A DNA stretch of 64,000 bases from contig CM114272.1 of assembly GCA_050084515.1 (NCBI GenBank), positions 60,822,001 to 60,886,000 of the forward strand. Direction: 5' to 3'. Every line of letters begins with the position of its first letter. Position 1 is the first letter of the stretch. The stretch comes from Blasia pusilla. Lineage: Eukaryota; Marchantiophyta; Marchantiopsida; Blasiales. Both the position numbers and the translations under genes were made by a program. Of this stretch, positions 11,901-24,640 are shown piece after piece. The notes beneath the pieces are model-generated. The model ran no database searches and was not told the origin of the DNA. It saw nothing but the letters and a program-made list of their open reading frames with translations.

Positions 11901-12245
11901 ACTGTGCAGTGCCTAACTCCCCAATTCGTTCTCGTTCTTATGATCATTGTACGTGTGCACCGTCCCTGGTTGGCTGGCTGCTGGCGCAGATTCTGTAATA
12001 AGAGAAGCAATCCGCACTGGATAGATCCGATCTCGGACCCAGCAGTAAAAGCCAGGGGCGGTGGCATATGGTGTGGGGCGATATGGGCGGAAGCGAGCAC
12101 ATTCAATTCAAGAGCTCGAAAACCAGAGTAGTATCGTCCCACTTGAAATGGTGAATAGTGATATAAATAGATGATCCAATCAATGCCCCGCGACTATGAT
12201 AGTATGATTGTAAATCTTTGCCCCTAAAACAAGTTGGGTCTCCGA

Positions 12246-13170
12246 CCTACTCGTGAATAACGAGCACTGAAGTAGTAAAAGTCGTGAGATGCTTGTCGCC
12301 AAAACAACCACACCTCTCAGCTCCTAACTGCTTGTAATAAAGAGCATACACAGCAGTGATGGAACTCGTGAGATGCTCCTCTCCAAAAACAACCACCTCT
12401 CTCAGAGACTCAGATGCCGACTGCTTGCCATAACGGTGGTAGAACTCGTGAGGTACTTGCTTCGTGAGAGAGACTGTACTCATTAAGTAGTGCCTTGCGA
12501 CCATAGACCCCGCGCCATGGTTGGACATTGCTCTGGGATGGGTGTAGAGAGAGGAAGAAGTGAAGAAGGAACCATATGAGAGGAGAGAGACACTCTCTTA
12601 TAGTGTGAGTGCTGCCAAAACAGCGTGTTCGTGCGGAGCTTCCAAGTGTCAACCAAGAAACTCTTCACCACACCATCTACTTTACCTGATTGGGATCCCC
12701 AAAAGATATTACTCACCAGTGCAGCAGCTTTGAGCAATGAATCAAGGCTACTGAATGTGTCGAAAAATTCTGGCGTTACCAGCTTAGCAGTATCAGCATA
12801 TGCTCTTGCTCTGTGTGTTGTGAATTTTGCGCAGGAGACCAGGTAATGACTAGAGGTTTCATCCCCATCGTTACATAAGGCGCAAGAGTTTAGTTGTGTT
12901 CCCATCGTGCTTTTCTTATGGTTCAAGGGGATTGCCCCCGTCCTAAACTTGAACTTGAGCTGGGTTCCCAAGCAAGGGGTTCCCCGCAAATAGTTCTTCA
13001 GTTCTGCCTCTTCGGAATATACCGTCAAGAGAGAGAGTTCAGACATTTTCATGGCTTCCTCCGTGCTTTGGTCTTCGCGCGCGCGCGTGTGTGTGTGTGT
13101 GTTCTCGATTTTCAGTGCAGCGACATTTGGGAAAATCCTTTCCCAAACCAATTTTGTTGGGCGATGTGCA
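12246..13170 (-). mobile_element. LINE-B fragment with reverse-transcriptase zinc-binding region
   Basis: A minus-strand frame of 222 codons (13151-12483) contains LKFKFRTGAIPLN and then CALCNDGDETSSHYLVSC, a C-x2-C-x(~9)-H-x4-C arrangement. This is typical of the zinc-binding region after the reverse transcriptase in LINEs. The RT itself is absent, as expected for a 5'-truncated insert. The frame ends in RGLWSQGTT, whose DNA (GGTCTATGGTCGCAAGG) recurs near 10008, 34829, 39400 and 42775. The following 3' tail (about 12460-12246) has two degenerate ~84-bp units sharing CACGAGTTC. The long uninterrupted frame suggests a fairly young insert. Confidence 0.6.
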
Positions 13171-13669
13171 GGTGCTCATTGCGCGTTTCCAGGTCGAGTG
13201 TCAAATCCCTGTCTCACGCTGGTGTGAGTGCTCATTAATTCTGCTCACTTGAGAGAGATCCGCCAGACATTAGGATCATCTGCGCATCTCGTGGCACATG
13301 AATTCAAGAGCAGTAGCAACATGTCACCACAACAGAGCAGCAGCAGTCGCTCACTCCCTCGTTCCATTGATTGGTGACCCACCCAATGAACAGGGTCAGG
13401 ATACAATTCAGCTGCACATCACTTGCCATCTCTGATACTCTTCAGATTCTTGCCAGAGGTATATATCCATTCCTTCATAGCTAAGGAGTCGTCATCCATG
13501 AAGGTCTACAATTGAAGACAGAGAAGCGCAGAATGGTGCAGAGTTGGGAAGGAAGAGAAGCTGAAGGAAAAGGAGATGGAGGCAGTGCATGTAAGCGAAC
13601 CATTCATTCCTTCATTCACTCAAATCTTTCAATTCTCCATAGGAGCTGCATCATCACCCAGTGCGTGTA

Positions 13670-14720
13670 GGAGTGCATGGGAGAGCATCACAATTGAAGA
13701 TTGTGGCTGTTGCCAACAGTGTGCACTGAACATTTGTAGATTGAAAACAAAAGGAGTGAAGGAAGAGCATGAGAATTTCAGATTGTGGATGTTCCAAACA
13801 ATGTGCACTGAACGAGTGCATGGGAGAGTATGAGAACTTAAGATTGTGGTTGTTGCAAACAGTGTGCACTGAACTAAATATTTGGAGTGAAAACAAAAGG
13901 AGTGAAAGGAGAGCATGAGAACTTAAGATTGTGGTTGTTGCAAACAGTGTGCACCGAACCACCGAACATTCGGAGTGAAACCAAAAGGAGTGAAAGGAGA
14001 GCATGAGAACTTCAGATTGTGGATGTTGCAAACAGTGTGCACTGAAGATTTGGAGAGTGAAAACGAAAGGAGTGAAGGGAGAGAGCATGAGAACTATTGT
14101 GGTTGTTGCAAACAGTGTGCACGAACCACCGAACATTCGGAGTGAAACCAAAAGGAGTGAAAGGAAAGCATGAGAACTTCAGATTGTGGATGTTGCAAAC
14201 AGTGTGCATTGAAGATTTGGAGAGTGAAAACGAAAGGAGTGAAGGGAATGAATGAATAGATTTATTGTCCACGGGGACCCCACAGGGCCATGGGACTTGT
14301 AAGAGGAGAGAGCATGAGAAGTGGAGATTGCTGAAGATTGTGGTGGTTGCAAACAATCTGCAATTATATTTGTAGAGTGAAAACCAAAGGAGAGAGGAGG
14401 CCATTTGTAGAGTGAAAACAAGAGGAGTGAGGGGGCCACCATGAGAACTGGAGATTGCTGAAGATTGTGGTGGTTCCAACAATATGCAATTCATACTTTT
14501 ATAGTGGAAACAAAAGGAGTGAAGGGGCCGTGATGAGAATTGGAGATTGTTGAAGATTGTAATGGTTGCAAACAATATGCAATTAGCCTTTGTAGAGTGA
14601 AAACTAAGGGAGTGAGGGGGCCACCATGAGAATTGGATGTTGTTGAAGATTGTGGTGGTTGCAACTACAACTCACTTTGTGATTTTTAGAGTAAAACAAA
14701 AGAAGTGCAAGGGAAAGCAT
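13670..14720. repeat. ~87-bp minisatellite, about eleven copies
   Basis: The core GATTGTGG-TGTTGCAAACAGTGTGC, then AAAACAAAAGGAGTGAA-GG-GAGCATGAGAA, recurs near 13698, 13784, 13842, 13929, 14016, 14095, 14185, 14335, 14465, 14555 and 14648. Copies diverge toward the right end. Long minus-strand frames here (187 and 165 codons) are produced by the repeat and show no known domain. Confidence 0.88.
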
Positions 14721-14959
14721 CAGAACTAGAGACCGGGAGGTTGCCAAACAAAATGGAGCTTGCCATTGTAGTCTATAGACAATAATGTAGAGTGTGTTCT
14801 TGTGGAGTTCAAGTGATTGCTTCATAATCTTTCTTGTGTCTCACCAAGACTTGAAAATGTAGTTGAGCGTTTGGGTTGCCTAGAAACTCATATCACTCGA
14901 AGTTCACTCATATCACTCCAATGATCTATCTTGTATATTAATGCCCCTTTCTAGGCAAG

Positions 14960-15114
14960 ATAGAGTAGGGATATGGAGGAGTTTTCCCAAAAGAAGAGAA
15001 TCAACAAAAGGATAACTTTTGTTGATTCTCACATCGTTAATAGTCTACTTCGAGAAAATGGGTGGGTAGGAATGGCTCTTCTAATTGGAAAACTCCTCCA
15101 CATCCCTACTCTAT
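14960..15114. repeat. Nested inverted repeat
   Basis: Outer arms of about 40 bp (14960-14999 and 15074-15114) share TAGAGTAGGGAT-TGGAGGAG with about five differences. Just inside the left arm, GAGAATCAACAAAAG at 14996-15010 pairs perfectly with 15016-15030 across a 5-nt loop. The sequence would fold as a compound hairpin. It could be a small palindromic MITE; no target duplication was identified. Confidence 0.8.
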
Positions 15115-16550
15115 GTTTCATGAAAGAGATTGACAATTTAGTCTTGTGAACGCTGAATTAAAATGGCAAAATGGGTAGTGTCATTGTATGACACATAGCA
15201 ATTGGAAAGCAAGGAAGATATCATAGTTTTCAAGCCGGTGTGCGGCCCTTTGAAAGGGGTGGGAGAGAAAATAATTAATGAACACGTGTGGAGGACATGT
15301 GGACTGCCTAGATGGAGAGGAAAAAAATGGAAGTATCCGTAGGGCCATAATTCTTTGCAATTTGAGTCATGAATGTTACTTTCAATTATTCTTTTACACT
15401 CCATGCATTTAATGGAGATCTTGCTAGTTTTTATTATTAGAAAATGGGGTTTCATATTTTCAAACACCTTCCCATGTGATGACCGTTTCTTTCATTGCAT
15501 AAAAGAAGTTGGGATGGGAAGGATGGATTAAATAAGGAAGGAATTTTTTGAAATTCTAAAAAATAAAGGGGAATGAAGATATCTATGAGTTTAAATATAG
15601 AATTCTTTTTTCTTATTTCCATTAACCTCGTCATTTTTTACTTTAAGAATATTATTTTAAAATTTTTTCCTAAAAATAATTATATTTACATCCATTAATA
15701 TTTTTATGAAATTACTATTTTAAAACTTTAAGAAAATCGAGATTTGGATAAGAAGAGAATAAACCAGAATTTTCTTATAGGAAAGATCATGGAAGTAGGA
15801 TAAGGAATTTCCTTTCCTCATTATCAGATAGAAAATTAATGATTTTTTTCCCCTCATCTATTGGTCATTATTTTTCCTACCTCTTGGGAAAATTCTAAAA
15901 TTCCATGAGCATAGCAACTAGATTGAATAACTTAAGGGCGTGTCACCTTTTTCATAGTCAATTCAATACCTAGCCTTATTTATTATATTTTCAATCAAAA
16001 TTGGGATTCCTTGATAGTTTCTTCATTTTTATATAAGATTATATTTAATGAAAAGATCTATAAAGTCTATGATTTCATATTTCTTAGTTGTTTTGGAAAA
16101 AGGAAAGAAAATCCCCCTATTTCCCCATCTCATTTTCAAAATAGTAAAAACCTCCCCTTTCTCCCCTTAAAACCCCTCCTAATTATTAATATGCAAAAAA
16201 TCACTAAATTGAATTATTTTGTGTTAAAAAATTATATGCACTTTCCCACAATGATATAGATTCAGATATCATAACATATGAAAGGGAGGGGAGATGGTGG
16301 AAGTGTACTTGGGATACTTAATGTGGAAAGCATTTCTAAATGGCGAAATCAAGCCTTGTCTCGAAATGGAATACCATGGCATCTCATTGTATTTTATAGA
16401 ACAAGAATATTTTTAGAAGAAATTATAAAATATTTCCAAGTGTACATTTCTCCTTTTCTTGAGAATGGGGATATCTACCACGCCAAAAAAATAACACATG
16501 GTGATGTGATGTCATTGCATTGCATTGCATAAATATCCTTACTAAAAATA

Positions 16551-16552
<2 letters not shown>
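15115..16552. other. No recognised feature
   Basis: AT-rich sequence with many T and A runs. No gene or repeat was recognised. Confidence 0.5.

Positions 16553-16594
<42 letters not shown>
16553..16594. repeat. (GA)n microsatellite
   Basis: About 21 uninterrupted GA units. Confidence 0.95.
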
Positions 16595-16598
<4 letters not shown>

Positions 16599-19500
16599 TT
16601 TCTAGTTCACATGAAGTCTATCTGGCTTATGGGACCCCTTCCACATATGTGATATTGACATTGCATCCGACAGGCACCTTTACATTTAGATTTGTGTTCG
16701 GGGTTCTCATGGAGAAGATTTTGTTTTTTTGTTATGAAGGTCTAGAATTTCTTTTTTTCCAGATTTTTGACCCGGGAGCATAGTCAAGGCACACACATAA
16801 AAGGCACATAAGGCGTTCTCTCTATCGAACATGGATCATCCATGCCCTAAGTAGTGGATGCCACTGCCATGGGATTGAGACCGCCCTAAGGGGAGAGTTG
16901 AATTCGAGATCTAACCCCTTGCTTATCTACCGGTTGGGAGAGAGAGAGAGATCTTGTAAAATATCCAAACTCATGAGACCCAATTTATTTATTGCTTTCT
17001 TAAGCTTTCAATGCCCACACAGAGATTGAAATTCTCTAGATTTTGGGTGACTTTTTGAAGAATCTCAATGCTTGTTATCATATTTGGTTGGTTTACAAAG
17101 CCCTCGAACCTATTACTGTAAAGTTAGTTTTTGGCCCAAAAATGAAATTAATCGTAATGTTATCATTTCCTCATTTGAGAAACATCTCCCATACAATATA
17201 TTTTGAAAAGTTTTGATGAAATCCCAAAATTTAGATAATGAGGCACGATTATGTGTTTCATACTATTAGCTTTGATTCATGAATTCATATTATGGATTCA
17301 AGTTAAGATTGAGAAAATTTCTATGACTAGATTTTAAACCTCAACAGCTATTTGGGGAAATACTTCTATTTAAAAAAATATAATCTTAAATATTTATTTT
17401 TTGATTTAATGAACTCTTTTTTTCAGACAATTAAAGACCATATCATTAAAACGAAGAGAATACCCCCATTAATGTTGGGATTCTTGGATATATATTAGAA
17501 TCTTATATTTTACCCTTTTAATTTGCTTGAAATAATTTTTATTAGAATAAAAATAAAAATTCAGAAATAATTTGATAAGAAAATTAATGCAAAACTTTTA
17601 GAAATTAGAAATAAATGTTGATTAAGTAAGAAAATTATATATACATCATAATTAATCTTTCAAGATATGATGCATGAATTTTAAAACTAGGCACATCGAA
17701 AAGAAAATCACTATTCAAATGATATCATATTTGATCATTCATTCCACAAGACAATAGATGACTTTGTGTATGTCCATGTAATATTTATGACCTAAAATTG
17801 CGTGTTTCTTGGTCACATAAATATGGGCCAGGTGCATTTACAATTTTTCTAAATTGTTGTCGGAATTCTCAAATATTTTATGTTCTTTAATATTCTCTTT
17901 CTTATCTGTAAGCAAATACAACCTCAAATAAGTTCACCAAATTCCCACTTAATAAATTGGGAAATCACAACACGTGCAATGACTCGTATAGAGGGTGAAA
18001 AAAACACTCATAAAATATACATTCTCTTGATTTATGATTCATTATATGGACTTATTCTACTTTCCCATTTATCTAGATTCCTTGGACATCACCAAGCAAG
18101 ATTTGGCTCATTGACCTAATTGCAAAAAATACCCGATCTTGCTAATAACTAGGGGAAAACCTATTCATACATGAGGATATCCTAAGGCCAAGGGAATAAG
18201 TAACAAAGATCAAGGATTATTAGAGGAAGGAATATATCAATGTCTAGTTATATTTTCTTATAAGTTGTCGGTTTCCAACCTAGTAAGCTTCAATAAATCA
18301 AACTAAATTTTCATTTTTTTACTAACTAACCAGTCCTTTGAGGGTACAAGACTTTTTTTCATATGCAAAATGAGCCTAATTATCATAGGAGAATTTCAAG
18401 GGGCTCCCCATTATTCTTAAAACCATCTCCAAACAAACAAAAAATCTCTCAAGATATTAATTAAGATTGTGAAAATCTAAGAAAACTACTTTATTGTGTA
18501 GATAACCCTCCTATTGAAAAAGAAGGAAAATAAATCCAATAATTAATTTTTTTATATCTAAGCATGCCACTATTAATCATAATTTTATTCTTAATTTCTT
18601 TTTCCGTGTTCTTACATGTCAATATCATTTAAAATTCTATATTTTTAATAGTGAGTAGATTATTGATATTTCAGGAAAAAATAAGTGGAAAATTAATTAT
18701 AAATTCTCATTCTTACTATATGAAATCCAATTTTCAGTCAATACATGAAATATTTCCATTGAAATTATACAATTAATACATTTATTTCTAGCTTTAATTT
18801 AACGATAATTTTCTTAATCTATGTTTCTATTTTTGTTAAGGGTTAATAATTTCAAATGATCTATGCATGTCTCTAGTCTTAAAATTTTTAAATTTAGTCA
18901 ATGAGTCAAGTGTTTACATTTTTCAAATTACTTAGTCTTATATTTTTAATTCATAATTCATAACTTTAATTATTTTTACTTTTTTGGTGAATATTTTTTG
19001 AATAATTAACATGAGTTTATCCTTATGGATCTCTTTAAAATATTAAATTTATTTTCAGGAATTTTCATAATTTTATTGTGTTGAAATTTTTAATTTGATT
19101 ATTTTTATGCGTTTATATGGATCATTGAATATAAAACATTCTATAAATATTCCTATTTTTAAAATTAAAATTTATTTATTTTTAAATTAAAAAAATTTCT
19201 AGCAGATTTTTCTATATCATAAATTCAGTAATTATAATAATTGAAAAATGCACTTGAAGTTTTTCCTTCCATGAAAGGGGAATTGATTCAATTGAAGAAA
19301 AGTCTATGGTGTTATTAATACAAGGGATTTTGAATGTAAAAATCTCATTCAATTCCGCTAAAAAAAATTAATTGATGAATGAAAATTTTTTCAAGAAGAC
19401 TCTATATTTTAGTTATGTAAAATATTTTCATTAGAATTTTTATTTTTATTTTGATTACCATATTAGGTGCTAACCACAATAACAATGTGGAGTAGAGATG

Positions 19501-21180
19501 AGGCTGAATTTTTGTACAGGAAGGGAAAAGAAGATAAATTTTCAAAAAATAAGAGTATTTTTTTAAGAGTTAGATTTTCAATTTGAAAGGGAATGAGAGA
19601 TAAAGAATATTATTAAGGGTAGGAAAGGGGCACAATGACCAATGTATAATTTTTCAAAAAGGAGATGCTTTATAAGAAATTCTTTAAAGTGTTTTATTTT
19701 CAATTAGAGAGGGAGACATGGAGCATCCTTTACTTAATTAATGTATTAGCAGCCAATGTGGCCCCTTTGTGAATATTGAGGGAGGACCCATCAATCCATA
19801 CCCATTCCAAAGGAAAGAAAGAAAGATTTCAACTATCTTTTCTCTTCTTTGTTCTTAGCATCTTACAAGTAAACGAGATAGATAATAGTGGAGGGGAGGA
19901 GGGGAAAAAAACCATAGAGAGGATATGGATATATCTTCTCTGTTACTTTTAAGAGGTCCCAAAAATAGAAAGACGAAAAATGAGTTTGTTGGGTGGATAC
20001 TAGTGGAAATTAAGAATGAAAATGCCCAAATTTTTGTGGAAAGGGAAGATATGAAGGGAGGAAAAAAAAAGGTATCCTCTTTAGGAGGTTGAGAGGGTTC
20101 TTTCAAGTGATTGCACTTGCACGACACAAAAATACTAGTAATAAAAAGCATAGGATATTCCACTGGGCATTCAAATGAAAATCCATTCTTTTGATTTATT
20201 CTTGAGAGCAATGAGGTTACACCATGGACTTTGTCATCCTTATGAGGGCAGCGTATTGATGTGAAGGGTAGCCATATGGAGGAGAACAAAAAAAAACCCA
20301 TAATAATGATATCAATGGCTTATACTTAAAGATACATTATAGGGCATGAGGAACTACATGTTCTACCTTCAACAAGTTGATCTAGATATATCTTGAGATG
20401 ACTTTTGTATATTAGATGATGTGATGATTGCCGATGCTACATGTTCTAACTTGTGTGTGAAGTATCACATACAAAAGGTTCTATGGTTGATGCAACAACA
20501 AGTACTAGATAGTTAAATTATGTAATGAAATATGTCAACAATGCCTTTATCCTTTTTGGAGTGGATGTTTTTGGGCAAATACATGTGCTTTTGAAGCTTT
20601 CCTCAAAACATGTGCTCACCATCCCTTGAAAATAATCAACTTGCCCCTTCTCCTCGTCGTTCTCTCTCTTCGTTGTCACTACTTACTATCTCCACTGCAT
20701 CTCGACAATGCTGGAGTATCCACAAGCATTAACACTGATACTTCAAGCGGAAGTGCTTGATGCCTCCTCGTATCATTACCCCTTCATATCGATCTACCCT
20801 AAATATCCAAATCAAATTATATCTTTTTCAAATTATTAATCATTTACATCGTTGAATTGTTCTAAATTTTTGTCTTTACTTTGTTGTTATCATTTGTGTT
20901 TTATTCTTTTCTCATTTTTTACCTCCTTCCTCTTTTGGATTGTTTTTCACTTTTAATTCCTTCCTATTTTGGATAGTCTTTTACCTTCCTTGTTTCTTTC
21001 GAAAAGAGTTCATTTAATAAAAGGATGTTTTTCTCAAGTCCATTAGATCCCGATCCTCTAACGGAAAGCGTTTTAAATCCGAAAGAAAACGCTTTCTTTA
21101 TCCATTTCTTTTGTCAAGTGCGAAGTCGATCCGATACGAGAAAACATTTGTTTGTTTTTATTTGTTTGAGTTATTTCTTT
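16595..21180. other. AT-rich desert, nothing recognised
   Basis: About 4.6 kb of strongly AT-rich DNA with frequent stops in all frames. The longest open frame (minus strand, 20301-19855) has no start context, splice-linked partners or domain I recognise. No tRNA or structured repeat was seen. Confidence 0.55.
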
Positions 21181-21189
21181 ATTCTCCAG

Positions 21190-21540
21190 AAAAGGAACGG
21201 CGCATGCATACATCGCAGCCGCGGATTCCATGTGAATCGGGCGGCCCGCCGCACGCGCCGCGGTCAGGTCGGAGGCGCGAGTCAACGACGTCGCACGAAC
21301 AGGGAGCATGATCCATGTCGCGTCGTGTCGTATCGTTGGAGATCACGCCGTCACGCCGTAGCGTAGATGGCTCATTCGCGCCCCTCCACGTGGTCCCATT
21401 TCTACCCACGTCGCCGTTAGCATCCAGTTAGGTGACTTGGTCCGTCTCACGCTGCCCGCCTGCCCGATCCCTTCTCCAGTCCAGCGCCTACACCTTGAGG
21501 TTAGAGGATCCCTACCGTCCGGCATCCTGGGACCGCTAAA
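21190..21540. other. Isolated CpG-rich islet
   Basis: A 350-bp block rich in CG dinucleotides (CATCGCAGCCGCGGATT, CGCCGCACGCGCCGCGG, GTCGCGTCGTGTCGTATCG) lies abruptly inside AT-rich DNA. No reading frame has recognisable content. It could be an unmethylated promoter-like islet, a remnant of a GC-rich mobile element, or transferred sequence. Confidence 0.5.
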
Positions 21541-21726
21541 GGGATGGAAAGTTGTGTGAATGCCAATCGTACCTTAAGAAAAGGTCGGAATGACGGGAAG
21601 TTTTTCTTCGGAGATACCGGTGTACGTGTGCTAATACCGGCAAGTTCCTCGGTGGAGTTGTGCTAGAGGGAATGGAAATGACATATTTTTTCATTTTCTT
21701 AAATTTTAAATCTTAAATGTCCATTT

Positions 21727-21905
21727 AATAGTAGTTATAGTTCATTAGGAGTTGTTGATATTGTTTATGATGTTGGTGGGTTTAGTCGATAGGGGAATGC
21801 CTTCTTCTTCTTTTTCAAGGTCGCGTGCGGCCTTCCAGATACTTGACTCTTTGATTTTCTTTTTTGGTTTTTCTGGTGGGTTTTCCATTATGTTCATTTT
21901 TTGAG
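21727..21905 (+). mobile_element. LINE-A 3' tail copy
   Basis: This aligns to 11696-11900 over about 180 bp. Shared blocks include TAGTTATAG-TC, GTTGTTGATATTGT, GTTGGTGGGTTT-GTCG, GGGGAATGCC-TTCTTC, CTTGACTCTTTGA and GGTGGGTTTTCCAT. Identity is about 75% by eye. It is consistent with a 5'-truncated copy of the same LINE. Confidence 0.6.
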
Positions 21906-22084
21906 GTTCATCACTTTTCTAAGCATATTTTTCCCAAAGATCCCTTAGACATTTCTTTTGCAATGGATGGAATAGGGGGTGTGAAGGGAGTGCTTGTATG
22001 GAGTGAGCTTTGTAGAGTTCTCTATATGGTGGTCAAAGACTCATGTACATCATAACACGAGAAGTGCGGAGACTTTTTATTCAC

Positions 22085-22086
<2 letters not shown>

Positions 22087-22129
<43 letters not shown>

Positions 22130-22156
22130 AGGGAGGGAGGGAGGGAGAGAGAGGAT
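22087..22156. repeat. (GA)n then (GGGA)n compound microsatellite
   Basis: About 18 GA units pass directly into six GGGA units and then back to GA. Confidence 0.95.
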
Positions 22157-22973
22157 CGCCACCATTGAAGTTGGTTCGCTTTGGGCGCAAAGGGTGGGAC
22201 TTGCTTGACCAGCCTCCCATGGGCCACTACCCAAAGGAAGAACAATCACCACATACATTGAAGTTTGTTCTATTTGGGGGTGAATGGCAAGACTTGTCTG
22301 ACTCTTGCTTTACGTCTTACAGTCGTCTCCCATGGGCCATTGCCAAGCACTCACGTTAGTTGTTATAGTAGATGTATTTGGATTGTATGAATTTCAATAA
22401 GTTGAAGGTGGCCCTAAGTTGCCAAAATTTCCAAGATCACGAGATTTTTCGCACCAAAAAAAATTGGGTGCAATATAGGGGCTACATCCACAAGGAAATC
22501 GCTAAAGTGGAAGTTTTTCTTTTTTTGAGTTACGCAAGTAGGCAGGTCAAGTTGGTCAACTTGCCTATCGGTGCAGCCCAAAACCAGTTGGAAACCTGTC
22601 GGAGGCTTAGTACCCACTTTTTTCTTGGGGTCGCATGCAGTCCCAAGAAAAAATTCCATGGGGGTGGATCTTAGGGGTTAGGACACACTTCCCAAACGGG
22701 ATGCACGAATGGTCGAGATATTCCGTGATGAGACAACACGGTACCTTGATAAGTATACTTTTGTGTTAGACAAGAAAGGCCTATTTCACACACTACATAC
22801 ACACACAAGCAAGCTACAAGTCGCCCTATAAACTTGCCTTTATTGGATCATGAGATCAATTAGGATCTCATCCCATGGGCCATCAAAGGGCCACGAGGAT
22901 AGCACTTTTTCAGAGTTATTAGAGATGGATTTCCATCATTGAGAATTATTTCGTACTTGTCACGAATTTTTAG

Positions 22974-23290
22974 CATGGTTGCACAAAAACGAACAAGTCC
23001 TTCCTTAGGACGGACATGGATGGACAAGTTTGGACATGTCCATGGACATAGGTTTCAAGAGGTGGGACCCACACTTTTATTCCATGATAAAAGGCAAGGC
23101 AAGGCAATGATGAAAGGAGCAAGGAGGTAGGACGGAGTGGAGGTGGAGGAAAGAAGAAATGGGGGAATATAGAACACGAAGGCAAGTAAGGGGATTGAGA
23201 AAGAAAGGAAAGGTGGGGCCCATACGAACAAGTCCTTCCATAGGACGGACATAAGTCCAAGGACACGAACTTTGTCCACATACAACCTTG
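22974..23290. mobile_element. MITE family copy 2
   Basis: About 317 bp, colinear with copy 1: CATGGTTGCA at the left end, GGACAAGTTTGGACATGTCC, GAGGTGGGACCCACACTT, a purine-rich centre, GGTGGGGCCCATA and a TACAACCTTG right end. Its right end directly abuts the 5' LTR of the gypsy element. Confidence 0.75.
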
Positions 23291-23812
23291 CTTTTTAGGA
23301 TAGATTGGAGAGATCTGGTAGGATGCCTTCACGAGTAGAGGGGGACAGGCTCAAGAGGTCGAGGATGATCTGCTGAGGTTCCGAGAAACCTGAGAGAACA
23401 GGTTTTCCCTTCATTTCGGTTCATTTGGAGCCATATAGAGAAACTTACTATTTTGGGTAAGTTTCTATGTTTGGTAGAGTTAACTTTACACTTTGAGGAG
23501 TGGTCCTTGACCCGCTACAACAGGTCAAGAGCCAAGGAGATGACCTGCGAGCATAGGTTATCGAGGAAAGAGCTTGGGAGAGGAAGGGATATACCTCAAG
23601 GAGAGAGAGCTTGAGAGCTCATTCTTTCTTTGTTGAACCTTTTGGCATGAGGCGGCGGAGCTATGGTCCCTTGCCTTGTGAGTGTAATCCAAGCCTCTCA
23701 TTAGGAAAGTGGGTTTGGTTTGACATTGAGAGAGAGTGCACATATTTGAGAGCTACGGTGTTGAGAGAGAGTGTGCACATTTAAGAGCTATGGTGTTGAG
23801 AGAGATTGGATC
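23291..23812 (+). repeat. LTR-A, 5' copy of the gypsy element (both ends damaged)
   Basis: From CTTTTTAGGATAGATTGG it aligns to the solo LTR at 47492-48058. Shared blocks are CATTTCGG-TCATTT-GAGCCATA, CAGGTCAAGAGCCAAGGAG, ATACCTCAAGGAGAGAG and GAACCTnTTGGCATGAGG. It lacks the first ~8 bp (TGTCACGT) and all sequence after GAGAGAGATTGGAT. It has an extra ~85 bp (about 23307-23392) absent from the solo copy, and an internal ~33-bp duplication near 23745-23800. Confidence 0.75.
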
Positions 23813-24640
23813 TACTGCAAAGAGAGAATTGAATGAGTGCCAGCGCTTCATATAGGAGCGCCTTGGTCACTCAATCATTTTTCAAGTTGGGTATTGTATT
23901 TCCCGTTTAACGGTTCATGGGAGTGTTCATCGGAGCAAGAGCCGCTTACTTTTGATGTTTCCTTTGCCGATTTTTCGTGTGGAAGCATAGCAACTAGTTT
24001 AGTGGCGCGCAGAAGCGCTACCCAATTTTTGAAAGGGATTGAGTATGGAGGCGGGTTGCCCCATGCCACTACTCTTGGGAGCACCGTGTAGCTGTCTGGT
24101 TTATGTGTGCATAGGTTTTCAATTTTTATTGGGAGTAATCAGCACGGAAGCGCTGCCAAATTTTGTGAAGGAGAAAGAGACGTTGGGCTGCACAATAGTC
24201 CCCATCAATTTTTGGTGAGCAATCGAATGGAGAAACCAACTTGACAAGGTTGTAGATTGGGAAGTAGTGTACTGAAGAAAGAGTGCACGATTTGGAGATT
24301 GGAGCATGGAGTTATGATAATTTTTGTTGGGCTGCCATAGCCACCGTTCCAAGATGTGAGTGAAATTTCGAAATTTTTGGGTAGAAATTCTTTCTTGAGA
24401 GGTAGAAAAAAATCATTTTACTTTGTGGATAGGACAAGCGAATTCAGCTATTTGGAGGTAGGATGAATAGATCCCATTTTTAGGGATGTTGACCCTCAAT
24501 CTTAGGAGGGATTTGTGGTAAGGCATTCAATTTGCAGACTTGTCATGAGGGGGGTTGTCAAATAAGGAAAGAAAGTGGAGATCCAATTTTCCCGAGGGGT
24601 TATTCAAGTAAAAAACTAATAATAATAATAATAATAAAAT
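23813..24640. other. Unassigned stretch between 5' LTR remnant and gypsy leader
   Basis: There is no coding content. The motif GAAGCGCT-CC-AATTTT with G/A-rich flanks recurs near 24012 and 24147, and GCGCT/AGCGCC motifs occur near 23842, so it may be a degenerate short repeat or foreign insert. It ends with a six-unit AAT microsatellite (24617-24636). Confidence 0.4.

Noticed and set aside
13654-14575. Minus-strand frames of 165 and 187 codons
   Set aside because: They run through the 87-bp minisatellite. The protein is a reflection of the repeat, with no domain, start context or splice link.
23813-23900. Primer-binding site for the gypsy element
   Set aside because: No convincing tRNA 3'-end complement (such as a TGGTATCAGAGC-type site) next to the truncated LTR. 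The boundary is probably deleted.
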